Shown in pieces: positions 37,223-45,618 of a stretch of 64,000 nt of DNA; the stretch's first letter is position 1, and each line of letters starts with the position of its first letter. A program made the translations under genes and the position numbers. This DNA is from Acuticoccus sp039034015 (GTDB lineage: Bacteria > Pseudomonadota > Alphaproteobacteria > Rhizobiales > Amorphaceae): assembly GCA_039034015.1 (NCBI GenBank), contig JBCCBM010000011.1, positions 59,779-123,778 on the forward strand. Reading direction: 5' to 3'. Under the pieces are notes generated by a model that worked only from the letters and a program-made list of their open reading frames with translations, was not told the origin of the DNA and made no database searches.

Positions 37223-38422
37223 ATGGCACAGCTTTCCCTTGACTCCATCAAGAAATCCTACGACGCAACGGAAGTCTTGAAGGGCGTTTCGCTCGACATC
37301 GCGGACGGTGAGTTCGTTTCGCTGGTGGGTCAGTCGGGCTGCGGAAAGTCGACGCTCCTGCGCATCATTGCCGGTCTTGAGGCGCCCGACGCTGGCGAAG
37401 TCGCCATCGACGGCGTGCCTGTCAACGATCTGCCCCCGAAGGCGCGCAACATCGCAATGGTCTTTCAAGACTACGCGCTTTATCCGCACATGAGCGTTGC
37501 CGACAATTTGGCAATGCCCCTCATCATGGCGCGCCTGCCCCTTGCCGCGCGCCTGCCGATCGTGCGGCACCTGACGCCAAAACACCGGTCAGAGCGGCCG
37601 GGGATCCGCGGGGCGGTGGAAAAGGTGGCACACCAGCTCCGCATCGAACACCTTCTGGACAGGCGGCCGGCCCAGCTTTCCGGGGGGCAGCGCCAGCGCG
37701 TCGCGCTCGGCCGCGCCCTTGTGCGCGATCCAAAGCTCTTTCTGATGGATGAGCCGCTGTCCAACCTTGATGCAAAGCTTCGCGTTCAAGTGCGCAAAGA
37801 AATCGCAGAACTTCACGCGACGTCGGGCCTCACGTTTATCTACGTGACCCACGATCAGACCGAGGCGATGACGATGTCCGACCGGGTCGCGCTGATGCAG
37901 GGCGGGACGTTTCTCCAGGTCGGCAGCCCCAACGCGCTCTACACGGACCCGCAGAAACTCGATGTGGCAAAATTCATCGGCTCGCCAGAAATCAACGTTT
38001 TGCCGGGCGAGCGGCGAGGCGGTCACGTCGCGCTGATGGGCCGGGCGCTCAACCTTGCCATCGACGGGGAGGGCCCCGTGCAGCTTGGGTTGCGACCCGA
38101 GGCGATTGCGGTGGCGGACGCGCCAGGCCTCATCTTCCCGGCGGAGCTTGACCGGGCGCAGCTCATCGAGCTTCCCTTCCAGAAGCGGCTTCTGGAAGAC
38201 CTTGGCCCGGAAATCCTGCTCCACGGGCATTTCGCGGAGCACCCTGAGACTGACGTGCGCATCCGCGCGCAAAAGAGCGGAAAGCTCCGCATGGACGGCC
38301 CCACCGCGAGCCGCGATGAACTGACCGCCCTCATCGACCCCGACATGATCCTGGCCTTCGACGCGGCCGGGGAGCGCCTCGCCGCCCACACCCTCGCCCT
38401 TCAGCCGGCGGGCGCGGCCTGA
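37223..38422 (+). CDS. ABC transporter ATPase, MalK/UgpC family
   Basis: A 399-residue ATPase of the CUT1 type. Walker A GQSGCGKST is near residue 35-43, signature LSGGQRQRVALGRALV, Walker B LFLMDEPLSNLDAKLRVQVR, and the C-terminal OB-fold (TOBE) follows with VQLGLRPEAIAV. It has an extra stretch of about 30 residues near 100-130 (LPLAARLPIVRHLTPKHRSE) before the signature. ATG 37223 follows GGAGG, the same sequence as in the repeat unit. It overlaps the first permease by 1 bp (TGATG). Confidence 0.9.
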   Translation: MAQLSLDSIKKSYDATEVLKGVSLDIADGEFVSLVGQSGCGKSTLLRIIAGLEAPDAGEVAIDGVPVNDLPPKARNIAMVFQDYALYPHMSVADNLAMPLIMARLPLAARLPIVRHLTPKHRSERPGIRGAVEKVAHQLRIEHLLDRRPAQLSGGQRQRVALGRALVRDPKLFLMDEPLSNLDAKLRVQVRKEIAELHATSGLTFIYVTHDQTEAMTMSDRVALMQGGTFLQVGSPNALYTDPQKLDVAKFIGSPEINVLPGERRGGHVALMGRALNLAIDGEGPVQLGLRPEAIAVADAPGLIFPAELDRAQLIELPFQKRLLEDLGPEILLHGHFAEHPETDVRIRAQKSGKLRMDGPTASRDELTALIDPDMILAFDAAGERLAAHTLALQPAGAA

Positions 38423-39309
38423 TGGCCCGCACGGCAGCCGAGCGACGCCAGACCCGCCTTGCCTACGGGCTCATCGCTCCGGCAACGTTCCTCATTCTTC
38501 TGATTTACGTCGGCCCAATTCTGGTCGTTTTCGGCATGAGCCTCACGGACTACACGCTCGTCTCCGATTACTACGAGTTCGTGGGTCTCGAAAACTATTC
38601 GCGGATGCTGGAAGAAGAACCCTTCCGCAACGCCCTTTGGAACACCTTTGTCTACGCCGGTTTTCTGGCACCGCTCGCGTTCGGCCTCGGCCTTATCATT
38701 GCGATCGCGATCCAGGAGCGCAAACAGTTCCGCTCGATCCTGGAAGTCCTGTTCTTTCTTCCGGTGACGGCGACCTTGACCGCGATGGCCCTTGTCTGGG
38801 CCGCACTCATGGACAGCCGTCAGGGCGTTCTGAATGGAACGCTCGACCTCATGGGCCTGCCGGTCCTCAATTGGCTGGGCTCCCCAGACCTTGTGTTGAT
38901 TTCGCTCGCGATCATTTCGCTTTGGGCACTGATGGGTTTCAACATGGTCCTCTTTCTGGCGGGGTTGACGGCGATCCCAAAGTCGCTCTACGACGCCGCC
39001 GCCATTGATGGGGCCGATGGCGCCATCGATAAGTTCTTGCGCGTCACGTGGCCCATGCTCGGCCCCACCGCCATGTTCGTCGCCGTCACCACCTCCATCA
39101 CCGCCTTCAAGATTTTTGACACTGTCGCCGTTCTCACCCAGGGCGGGCCAAACCGGGCGTCAGAGGTCTATCTCTACCTCGCGTATTTGGAAGGCTTTGA
39201 GTATTTCAACATGGGATACTCGGCAGCGCTGTCGCTCATCTTCCTTCTTATCGTTTTCGCGTTCGCGTTGATTCAAGCGCTCTTCATCGACCGCAAGGTG
39301 CACTACTGA
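38422..39309 (+). CDS. sugar-type ABC permease (MalF/UgpA family)
   Basis: A 295-residue permease with six helices; first is YGLIAPATFLILLIYVGPIL. The EAA loop reads SLYDAAAIDGADGAIDKFLR before VTWPMLGPT. It ends TGATG with the second permease. Forms the membrane channel of the Ugp-like importer. Confidence 0.9.
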   Translation: MARTAAERRQTRLAYGLIAPATFLILLIYVGPILVVFGMSLTDYTLVSDYYEFVGLENYSRMLEEEPFRNALWNTFVYAGFLAPLAFGLGLIIAIAIQERKQFRSILEVLFFLPVTATLTAMALVWAALMDSRQGVLNGTLDLMGLPVLNWLGSPDLVLISLAIISLWALMGFNMVLFLAGLTAIPKSLYDAAAIDGADGAIDKFLRVTWPMLGPTAMFVAVTTSITAFKIFDTVAVLTQGGPNRASEVYLYLAYLEGFEYFNMGYSAALSLIFLLIVFAFALIQALFIDRKVHY

Positions 39310-40178
39310 TGGCCGGGATTTCTACGACAGCCGTGCGCGCGCCCTTCAGCCTCACACGCCGGCGCATCGCCTTTCATGTGGGAACGCTGTTCTTGTTCCT
39401 CGGCGCATGGATCATGATCTTTCCGTTCATCTGGATGGTGTCCTCCAGCTTGAAACCGACGGACGAGGTTTTCGACAAAAATTTCACGATCTGGCCCAAC
39501 ACATTCGCCGGCTTCGATAATTACTACAAGGTTCTCTTCGAGCAACCATACCTGACGTTCCTAATGAATTCATTCATCGTGTGCGCTGGGATTTTGATCG
39601 TACAACTCCTCACCGCCATCCCCGCCGCCTACGCCCTCGCAAAACTTAAATTCCGTGGTTCGACAATCCTTTTCGGCGCCGTCCTGGCCGGCATCACAAT
39701 CCCGATCAACGTCACGTCGATCCCGATCTATGTTGGCATCGTCAAAGTTGGCCTCCTCGACACCTACGTCGCGATGATGTTCCCCTTCTTCGTCTCCGTT
39801 TTCGCGATCTTCCTCTTCCGCCAATTCTTTCGAACCTTCCCCGACAGCATCATTCAAGCCGCGCGCGTCGACGGCTTTACGGAGATCGAGATCATCCTGC
39901 GCCTCATCATCCCGTCCGCCGTCCCTGCGATCGCAGCGTTCAGCGTCTTTTCATTTGTCGCGCACTGGAACGATCTTTACTGGCCGCTCATCGTCGTCAG
40001 CAGCCAAGAAAAGATGACCGCGACCCTTTCCATGCTCCAATACCAATCCGCATTCGACAATGACTATGGCGGCGCCTTCGCAGCGGCGACCGTCATCACC
40101 GCGCCAATGGTGGTCGCCTTCCTGCTCGCGCGGCGCCTTTTCATCTCAGGCATCACCATGACGGGCGTGAAGGGCTAA
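39309..40178 (+). CDS. sugar-type ABC permease (MalG/UgpE family)
   Basis: A 289-residue permease. It begins with RRIAFHVGTLFLFLGAWIMI and then FPFIWMVSSSLKPTDEVF, the typical MalG start. The EAA loop is SIIQAARVDGFTEIEIILRL, then IIPSAVPAIAAFSVF. It starts in the stop of the previous gene (TGATG) and is followed 1 bp later by the phosphodiesterase gene. Confidence 0.9.
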   Translation: MAGISTTAVRAPFSLTRRRIAFHVGTLFLFLGAWIMIFPFIWMVSSSLKPTDEVFDKNFTIWPNTFAGFDNYYKVLFEQPYLTFLMNSFIVCAGILIVQLLTAIPAAYALAKLKFRGSTILFGAVLAGITIPINVTSIPIYVGIVKVGLLDTYVAMMFPFFVSVFAIFLFRQFFRTFPDSIIQAARVDGFTEIEIILRLIIPSAVPAIAAFSVFSFVAHWNDLYWPLIVVSSQEKMTATLSMLQYQSAFDNDYGGAFAAATVITAPMVVAFLLARRLFISGITMTGVKG

Positions 40179-40179
40179 C

Positions 40180-40998
40180 ATGCTGAAATTTATCGTCATC
40201 GCCGACACCCACATCGTCCCCGAAGGCCAGCGTTCCCACGGGCTCGACACGCTCGCACGGCTGAACGCCGCCGTCGCCTTCATCAACGAGCGCCACGCCG
40301 ACGCCGACTTCGTGATCTTTGCCGGCGACCTTGCCGACCGCGGTGAGGCGGAGGCTTATCTCCGCTTCAAGGCCGCAATCGCTGCCCTGACACCAAAGAC
40401 AATCCTGACGCTCGGCAACCACGACCACCGGCCAACCTTTCTTGATATTTTCGGCCAAGATCTTGCCGCGGAAACCAGCTCTATCGATCACGTGATCGAC
40501 GAAAAGGGCGTCCGCGTCGTGGTCTTGGACAGTTCTGATCCAGACCTCCGCGGCGCCGGCCGACTGGAGCTCCAGCAACTGTCATGGCTGGAACAACAAC
40601 TTGGCGATGCTGGCGATCGCCCCGTGGTCATCGTCCTTCACCACAACATCACCCCGTTTCATGTCCAAACCGACTTCATCATCCTGGAAGAGCCGGACGC
40701 GCTCGTGACGGTGCTGCAAAAGGCGGGCAATGTGCGTCAGGTCATCAGCGGCCACGTTCACATGACAACATCGGGTACGGTGGGCGGCATCCCGTTCACA
40801 ACATTTGCGGGCGCGCACTACTCCATCGAGCCAACCCTTGAAAGCCGCTCAGGCCCTGTGCCGGCGCCGGTCGCCCGGCGCGACGGCCCCGGACAGATCG
40901 CCGTTGTCCTGTGCGACGATCAATCGGTCGTGGTTCACATGGAAAATTTTCTGGACGGCAACGCAGTCATGTCGCCAGAGCTCTTTTCGTGGAGCTGA
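40180..40998 (+). CDS. calcineurin-type metallophosphoesterase (GpdQ/CpdA-like)
   Basis: A 272-residue cytosolic phosphoesterase. Metal ligands are complete: DTH (D9, H11), GDLADRG (D50), GNHDH (N80, H81), HHN near 154 and GHVHM near 190. This is the class III cyclic nucleotide / glycerophosphodiesterase type of two-metal enzyme. It lies 1 bp after the UgpE-like gene, so it likely acts on what the importer brings in, releasing an alcohol and a phosphomonoester from a glycerophosphodiester. The substrate is inferred from context. Confidence 0.88.
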   Translation: MLKFIVIADTHIVPEGQRSHGLDTLARLNAAVAFINERHADADFVIFAGDLADRGEAEAYLRFKAAIAALTPKTILTLGNHDHRPTFLDIFGQDLAAETSSIDHVIDEKGVRVVVLDSSDPDLRGAGRLELQQLSWLEQQLGDAGDRPVVIVLHHNITPFHVQTDFIILEEPDALVTVLQKAGNVRQVISGHVHMTTSGTVGGIPFTTFAGAHYSIEPTLESRSGPVPAPVARRDGPGQIAVVLCDDQSVVVHMENFLDGNAVMSPELFSWS

Positions 40999-41009
40999 GC
41001 TTTGCCGGT

Positions 41010-41681
41010 TCAGCGAGCGCCGAAAAATTCATGAAGCGTGGCGTCGAACGCATCCAAGCGTTCGATGATCGCGTCCGCGCCGCGTTCGCGGAGGCGCTCG
41101 GCATGGCCGGGGCGGCAGTGCGCCCCGCCGGTAAAGCCGATCACGGTCATGCCCGCGCGCCGTCCGGCTTCAACGCCTGACGGGCTGTCTTCCATCACCA
41201 CCGTCTGCGCAGGGTTTGCCCCGAACTGCGCGGCCGCAAACAGAAAAATGTCCGGCGCCGGCTTTCCCCTCTCCACCAGCACGGTTGAGAAAATGCGCGG
41301 ATAGAACGCGTCCAAAAGCCCCGTCTCCAGAAGGCCGGAGAAGAGCTTTGTTGGCGCAGAACTTGAGGCAACGCAGCGGGGAGCATTGAGCCTCCCCAAG
41401 AGGTCAAAGATCCCGGGGATCGGCAAGAGGCGCGTGCGGTAGGCGGCGATGATTTTGGCCTCGACGGCTGCCCCAAACCCCTCTGGCAGTGGGTGACCGA
41501 GCGCCGCCTCGACCATCCTCTCCGCCTCCGCAGCAGGGCGTCCGAGGAAGCGGTCGATCACATCATCCGCGCTGACCGCGTAGCCGACCGCTGAAAGCGC
41601 CTCCGCCTCAATCTCGGCTGCGATGACCTCGCTGTCGATCAGCACACCGTCGCAATCAAAAATGACCAGATCGGGCGTCAT
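41010..41681 (-). CDS. HAD-superfamily hydrolase (beta-phosphoglucomutase-like)
   Basis: A 223-residue HAD enzyme with cap domain C1. Motif I VIFDCDGVLIDSE holds the two Asp residues, motif II is VASSSAPTKL, motif III is the Lys in ERGKPAPDIFLFAA, and motif IV is VVMEDSPSGVEAGR. It would dephosphorylate a small sugar or polyol phosphate or act as a mutase. I start at ATG 41681 with GAGG at proper spacing; a TTG 12 bp earlier overlaps the upstream stop. It is the last gene of the second ABC operon and converges on the phosphodiesterase gene. Confidence 0.87.
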   Translation of the reverse strand: MTPDLVIFDCDGVLIDSEVIAAEIEAEALSAVGYAVSADDVIDRFLGRPAAEAERMVEAALGHPLPEGFGAAVEAKIIAAYRTRLLPIPGIFDLLGRLNAPRCVASSSAPTKLFSGLLETGLLDAFYPRIFSTVLVERGKPAPDIFLFAAAQFGANPAQTVVMEDSPSGVEAGRRAGMTVIGFTGGAHCRPGHAERLRERGADAIIERLDAFDATLHEFFGAR

Positions 41682-41689
41682 ATCGTGCC

Positions 41690-42628
41690 TCAATGAGCGT
41701 GCGGCTCGCCCGCATTGGCAGACGCTGCGGCGTTCAGCCGGTCGACCAAGTCACCCAGTCGGTCAAGGGTCTGCTCCAACCACGCGTCTTGTATGGGGTT
41801 GAGTTCGTAAAACATGGTGATGCCAGGCTGGAGGCCCAGCTGCAGGAGAAGGCCATCGAAGTCGATGTCGCCCCAGCCCATGGGAAGATGAAGATCACCG
41901 ATGCCAAAGGCGACCGCCTCGTGGTGGGTGTACGTCTTCATGGTGGGGCTGCGGCCATACTGGTCTTGGCAGTGAATGTGGACGATGTGCTCGCCAAGGG
42001 GGCGCATACATTCAAGATGCGTCCGGCCGAGCTGCTCGGCAGAAAGGTAGGCGTGTCCGACCTCCAGCGTACAGCGCACGTTTGGGTGCGCGATGCTGGA
42101 AAGGTGCGCCGCAAGCCTGTCCGGGGGCGCGCAATAGCCAATTGTCGGCAAGTATCGCATCACGTTTTCGACCGCGATCGTGACCCCGTTGGCGGCCGCG
42201 TAATCGCCAAGCTCGATCAACGCGTCACGCTCGGCAGCCAAGAGTTCGGTCAAGGTCGCTTCGTCCGGCTCATCGGCCAGAACGCCCTGACGCATGACCA
42301 TGACGTCGGTCCCCAGGGCGGCGGTGATGTCTACGGAGGCTTTTTGGACCGCCATGGTCATCGCGGTGCGCTTGACGTCGAAGAAGTTCGACACCAACGG
42401 TCCGTGGACGGTGTAGTGAAGGTTGCGCCGGCCGCAGATGGCTTCAAGCTGGCGCACGACTGCGCGGTTCACCCGGCCGCTGACGATGCTGTCGCACGAG
42501 AAGAGCGCGATTTCTGCGCAAGTCGCGCCGGCGGCCTCGATGCGGGCGAGCGAGCGGTCAAGGGCATCAAAATTGTTTCCGGTTGCGTCGCATGACGCAC
42601 CGAACGCGCGGATCAGGGGAGCGGGCAT
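41690..42628 (-). CDS. sugar phosphate isomerase/epimerase, xylose-isomerase-like TIM barrel
   Basis: A 312-residue TIM barrel of the AP endonuclease family 2 superfamily. Likely metal ligands are in TIAVENVMRYL, CTLEVGHAYL, HIVHIHCQDQYG and MFYELNP, in the order seen in sugar isomerases/epimerases. The start RAFGASCDATGNNFDALDRS differs from standard epimerases. Between ABC transporter and HAD phosphatase genes, it probably processes the imported sugar or polyol. Exact substrate not known. Confidence 0.82.
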   Translation of the reverse strand: MPAPLIRAFGASCDATGNNFDALDRSLARIEAAGATCAEIALFSCDSIVSGRVNRAVVRQLEAICGRRNLHYTVHGPLVSNFFDVKRTAMTMAVQKASVDITAALGTDVMVMRQGVLADEPDEATLTELLAAERDALIELGDYAAANGVTIAVENVMRYLPTIGYCAPPDRLAAHLSSIAHPNVRCTLEVGHAYLSAEQLGRTHLECMRPLGEHIVHIHCQDQYGRSPTMKTYTHHEAVAFGIGDLHLPMGWGDIDFDGLLLQLGLQPGITMFYELNPIQDAWLEQTLDRLGDLVDRLNAAASANAGEPHAH

Positions 42629-42691
42629 GACTGTCCTTGTTCCATGGGGCGTGGCGGCCGCGCGACGCGGCGCGTGCTCAAGCGGGAAGGC

Positions 42692-43789
42692 TCAAAGCCG
42701 CAGTCCGCTTTCGGAGGCGAAGAAGTGCAAATCGGCAAACCGAACGGAGAGCGGCATTGCGGTTGAAAGGGGTGGCTGTGCCCCCGCTTCCACCGCGGCC
42801 GTCACCGCGGTTTCCCCGGCGCGGCCTTGAAGGTAAGTCACCGGGCCGAGTTCCTCGACCACGTCGAACGCGGCGGACAAGGAGACGCTGTCCGCGCCAG
42901 ACGTCGCGGCCCCATTCAGCCGGAGGTTTTCCGGCCGTGCGCCCAGGGTGATGCGCCGCCCCGGTGCTGCCGAGAGCCGGTTCTCGAGTTCTGCGTCGAT
43001 GGGCACAGAGAATTGCGGATGCACCATATGGGGCTGGCCGTCGCGGCCCTCGAGATCGACCTCAAAGTAATTCATCTCCGGGCTGCCCACGAAACCTGCG
43101 ACAAATAGGTTATTTGGCGCGCCGTAAATCTCCGTCGGCCGTCCGACTTGCATGATTTCGCCGGCATTCATCACCACGATCCGGTCCGCGAGGGTCATCG
43201 CTTCGGCCTGGTCGTGGGTGACATAGATGGTGGTGCCCTCGAACTGCCGATGCAGGCGAGCGATTTCGGTGCGGGTCTGGACGCGCAACTTGGCGTCGAG
43301 GTTGCTCAACGGCTCATCGAACAAGAACGCTTTGGGGCGGCGGATCACCGCCCGGCCGATGGCCACGCGCTGGCGTTGACCGCCCGAGAGCTCGGCCGGC
43401 TTTCTCTTGAGAAACGCATCGATTTCCAGAGATTTGGCAACCTCGCGCACGCGTTGATCAATCACGGACCGCGCTGTGCCGCGGCGGCGCAAAGCAAAGG
43501 CAAGGTTTTCGTAGACAGTCTTGTCAGGATAGAGCGCGTAATTCTGGAAGACCATCGCAATGTCGCGATCTTTGGGGCGGACATTGTTGACGACCACCCC
43601 ATCGATCCGGATCTCGCCGCTGGTGGGGGTTTCAAGCCCCGCAATCATCCGCAGCATGGTGCTTTTTCCACAGCCAGACGGGCCGAGGAGCACCAACAAT
43701 TCTCCGCTTTCGATCGTCAGGCTCTGATCGTTGATGACCGAGACATCCCCGAACGACTTGCCGACGTTGTCGAACTCAATTCTTGCCAT
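42692..43789 (-). CDS. ABC transporter ATPase, MalK/UgpC family (second system)
   Basis: A 365-residue CUT1-type ATPase. Walker A GPSGCGKSTMLRMIAG, signature LSGGQRQRVAIGRAVI, Walker B AFLFDEPLSNLDAKLRVQTR, and the C-terminal TOBE region with RRITLGARPENLRL. It follows the permease genes by 18 bp and precedes the isomerase gene by 63 bp. Energises the second sugar-type importer. Confidence 0.91.
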   Translation of the reverse strand: MARIEFDNVGKSFGDVSVINDQSLTIESGELLVLLGPSGCGKSTMLRMIAGLETPTSGEIRIDGVVVNNVRPKDRDIAMVFQNYALYPDKTVYENLAFALRRRGTARSVIDQRVREVAKSLEIDAFLKRKPAELSGGQRQRVAIGRAVIRRPKAFLFDEPLSNLDAKLRVQTRTEIARLHRQFEGTTIYVTHDQAEAMTLADRIVVMNAGEIMQVGRPTEIYGAPNNLFVAGFVGSPEMNYFEVDLEGRDGQPHMVHPQFSVPIDAELENRLSAAPGRRITLGARPENLRLNGAATSGADSVSLSAAFDVVEELGPVTYLQGRAGETAVTAAVEAGAQPPLSTAMPLSVRFADLHFFASESGLRL

Positions 43790-43807
43790 GGTGCTTCTCG
43801 TCTCGGC

Positions 43808-44626
43808 TCAGCCCTTCAGGGCGCCTTGTGCGATGCTGCGGGTGAGTTGCCGCTGAAAGAGCGACATGACGAGAAGCGCCGGCGCCATGTAGGTCACGGC
43901 CATCGGCATCAGCACCTCATAGTCGATGCTGGTGCGCCCGAAATTGACCGCCATAGCGGACGGCAGCGTGCGCATCTCCTCGGACCGCAAGAGCGTCAGG
44001 GAGAAAACAAACTCGCCCCAGGCGAGGATGAAGGTGTACATCCCGACCGTCACAATTCCCGGCATGATCAAGGGTAGCACCACCCGCACCGGCACTTCCC
44101 ACGCCTCGCAGCCGTCAAAGACCGCGGCCTCCTCCAGTTCAAATGGGACCGTCTCGATAAAGCCCTTCATCATCCAGGTGCCGACCGGGATCGTGATGCC
44201 AACCAGCGCGAAGACGAGCCCGACATGGGAATCGAGCAGCCCAAGAAACTGCATGATGAGCGAGAGCGGCACGACCAACAAAATGGTCGGGATCATCTGC
44301 GACGACAGCATCATGAGGCCAACAGCGTCGCGCCCAGCAAACTTGCGCCGCGCCAACGCATAGCCGCCCATGGTCGAGACGATAATCGTGATCGCCGTTG
44401 CTGAAAGGCTGACCAGCAGGGTGTTCGAGATATAGCCGGTCATATCGATGAATTCGAACAGCGTGACGAACGCGTCGAAGTTGATCGTCTCGGGAAAGAA
44501 CGAGGGCGGATATTTTAGAAGTTCCGACGTCTCCCGGATAGAAAAAGAGATGATCCAATAGACCGGAAACAGGCTGAAAAACATCACAACGAACAGCCCG
44601 GCACATCTCAGCGCTGTCGTAATCAT
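43808..44626 (-). CDS. sugar-type ABC permease (MalG/UgpE family, second system)
   Basis: A 272-residue permease. N-terminal helix CAGLFVVMFFSLFPVYWIIS, EAA loop FELEEAAVFDGCEAWEVPVR then VVLPLIMPGIVTVGM. Its start overlaps the partner permease stop (ATGA). The final helix ends in LFQRQLTRSIAQGALKG, the standard MalG ending. Confidence 0.9.
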   Translation of the reverse strand: MITTALRCAGLFVVMFFSLFPVYWIISFSIRETSELLKYPPSFFPETINFDAFVTLFEFIDMTGYISNTLLVSLSATAITIIVSTMGGYALARRKFAGRDAVGLMMLSSQMIPTILLVVPLSLIMQFLGLLDSHVGLVFALVGITIPVGTWMMKGFIETVPFELEEAAVFDGCEAWEVPVRVVLPLIMPGIVTVGMYTFILAWGEFVFSLTLLRSEEMRTLPSAMAVNFGRTSIDYEVLMPMAVTYMAPALLVMSLFQRQLTRSIAQGALKG

Positions 44627-45552
44627 CGTTGCCGCGCCATGATTTTTTGGAACTGAATGTAAATGACCGTGATAACCAACAGAAGGCCGATTGTGACAGT
44701 GCCCATGGCCGCGGCGAGATCGAATTTTAGGGAGCCGAAGGACAGGTAATAGATCAGCGTCCCCATGACTTGCGAGCTGTTGAGCGGCCCGCCGCCGGTC
44801 AACAGGTAAATCATCGGAAAGGCCTGGAAGGTCCAGATCAGGTTCAACAGGATCACGATCACGAAGACCGGCTTCAGACCCGGCAGTGTGACATGGAAGA
44901 ACCTTGCGACCGGTCCGGCGCCATCCATCTCGGCCGCTTCGTAGAGCGTTTTGGGAATGGTCTGCAGCGCGGCAAGCGTGACGATGGTGTAGAACGGGAA
45001 CTTCCGCCAGATCTCCGTGATCATCACCGAAGTAAAGGCGGTGTCGGGATGGCCGGTCCAGGCCCAGCCGTAGGCGCTTTCAATACCCAAGACATCGGCC
45101 AGGACGTAATTTAGGATGCCGAAATCGCCGTTGTAGATCCAGACCCAACCCACAGCGCTGACCGGGATGGGCAAGACCCAAGGGACCAGCAGCAAAAAGA
45201 CGATAAATTGCTTGCCCTTGATGCCGCTATCCAAAAGCGCTGCGGTGAAGAACGACAGAACAATCGTACCAGTCGTCACCACCACGATCCAAATCAGCGT
45301 GTTGGTGAAACCAATGTAGAGGAGCGGTTCGTTGGCCAGAACCTCAAAATTCTTGGTTCCTGCAAAACTCCATTCGCCACCCCAAGGGGTCGATTGGAAG
45401 CTGATGTAAATATTGGCAAAGATCGGCAGGATCATCACGATGAAGACGATCACCGCAGCGGGCGCGAGGAGGGCTTGCGCAAACCGGGTTTCCTGACCGA
45501 CGCGCGAGGGTCGTGCCTGCACTGTTGGATGTGCCTGCGCAATATCTGCCAT
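44623..45552 (-). CDS. sugar-type ABC permease (MalF/UgpA family, second system)
   Basis: A 309-residue permease with six helices; the first is QALLAPAAVIVFIVMILPIF. The EAA loop reads TLYEAAEMDGAGPVARFFHV then TLPGLKPVF. I start at ATG 45552, behind GGGAAAGGG; an upstream in-frame start gives a hydrophilic extension of 12 residues. It follows the binding-protein gene by 66 bp. Confidence 0.9.
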   Translation of the reverse strand: MADIAQAHPTVQARPSRVGQETRFAQALLAPAAVIVFIVMILPIFANIYISFQSTPWGGEWSFAGTKNFEVLANEPLLYIGFTNTLIWIVVVTTGTIVLSFFTAALLDSGIKGKQFIVFLLLVPWVLPIPVSAVGWVWIYNGDFGILNYVLADVLGIESAYGWAWTGHPDTAFTSVMITEIWRKFPFYTIVTLAALQTIPKTLYEAAEMDGAGPVARFFHVTLPGLKPVFVIVILLNLIWTFQAFPMIYLLTGGGPLNSSQVMGTLIYYLSFGSLKFDLAAAMGTVTIGLLLVITVIYIQFQKIMARQR

Positions 45553-45618
45553 AAGTCGACCCTTTCCCGCGAGGTCCGACCCGGCCAAGACGGCCAGGTC
45601 GGGTCTTACGACTGCGCG

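Noticed and set aside
37017..37280. Open frame through the 57-bp repeats (87 residues, repeating MSPPNLVRGGRHG-like units)
   Set aside because: 57 is a multiple of 3, so a repeat with no stop stays open in frame by chance. There is no separate ribosome site logic and it runs into the ATPase gene out of frame.
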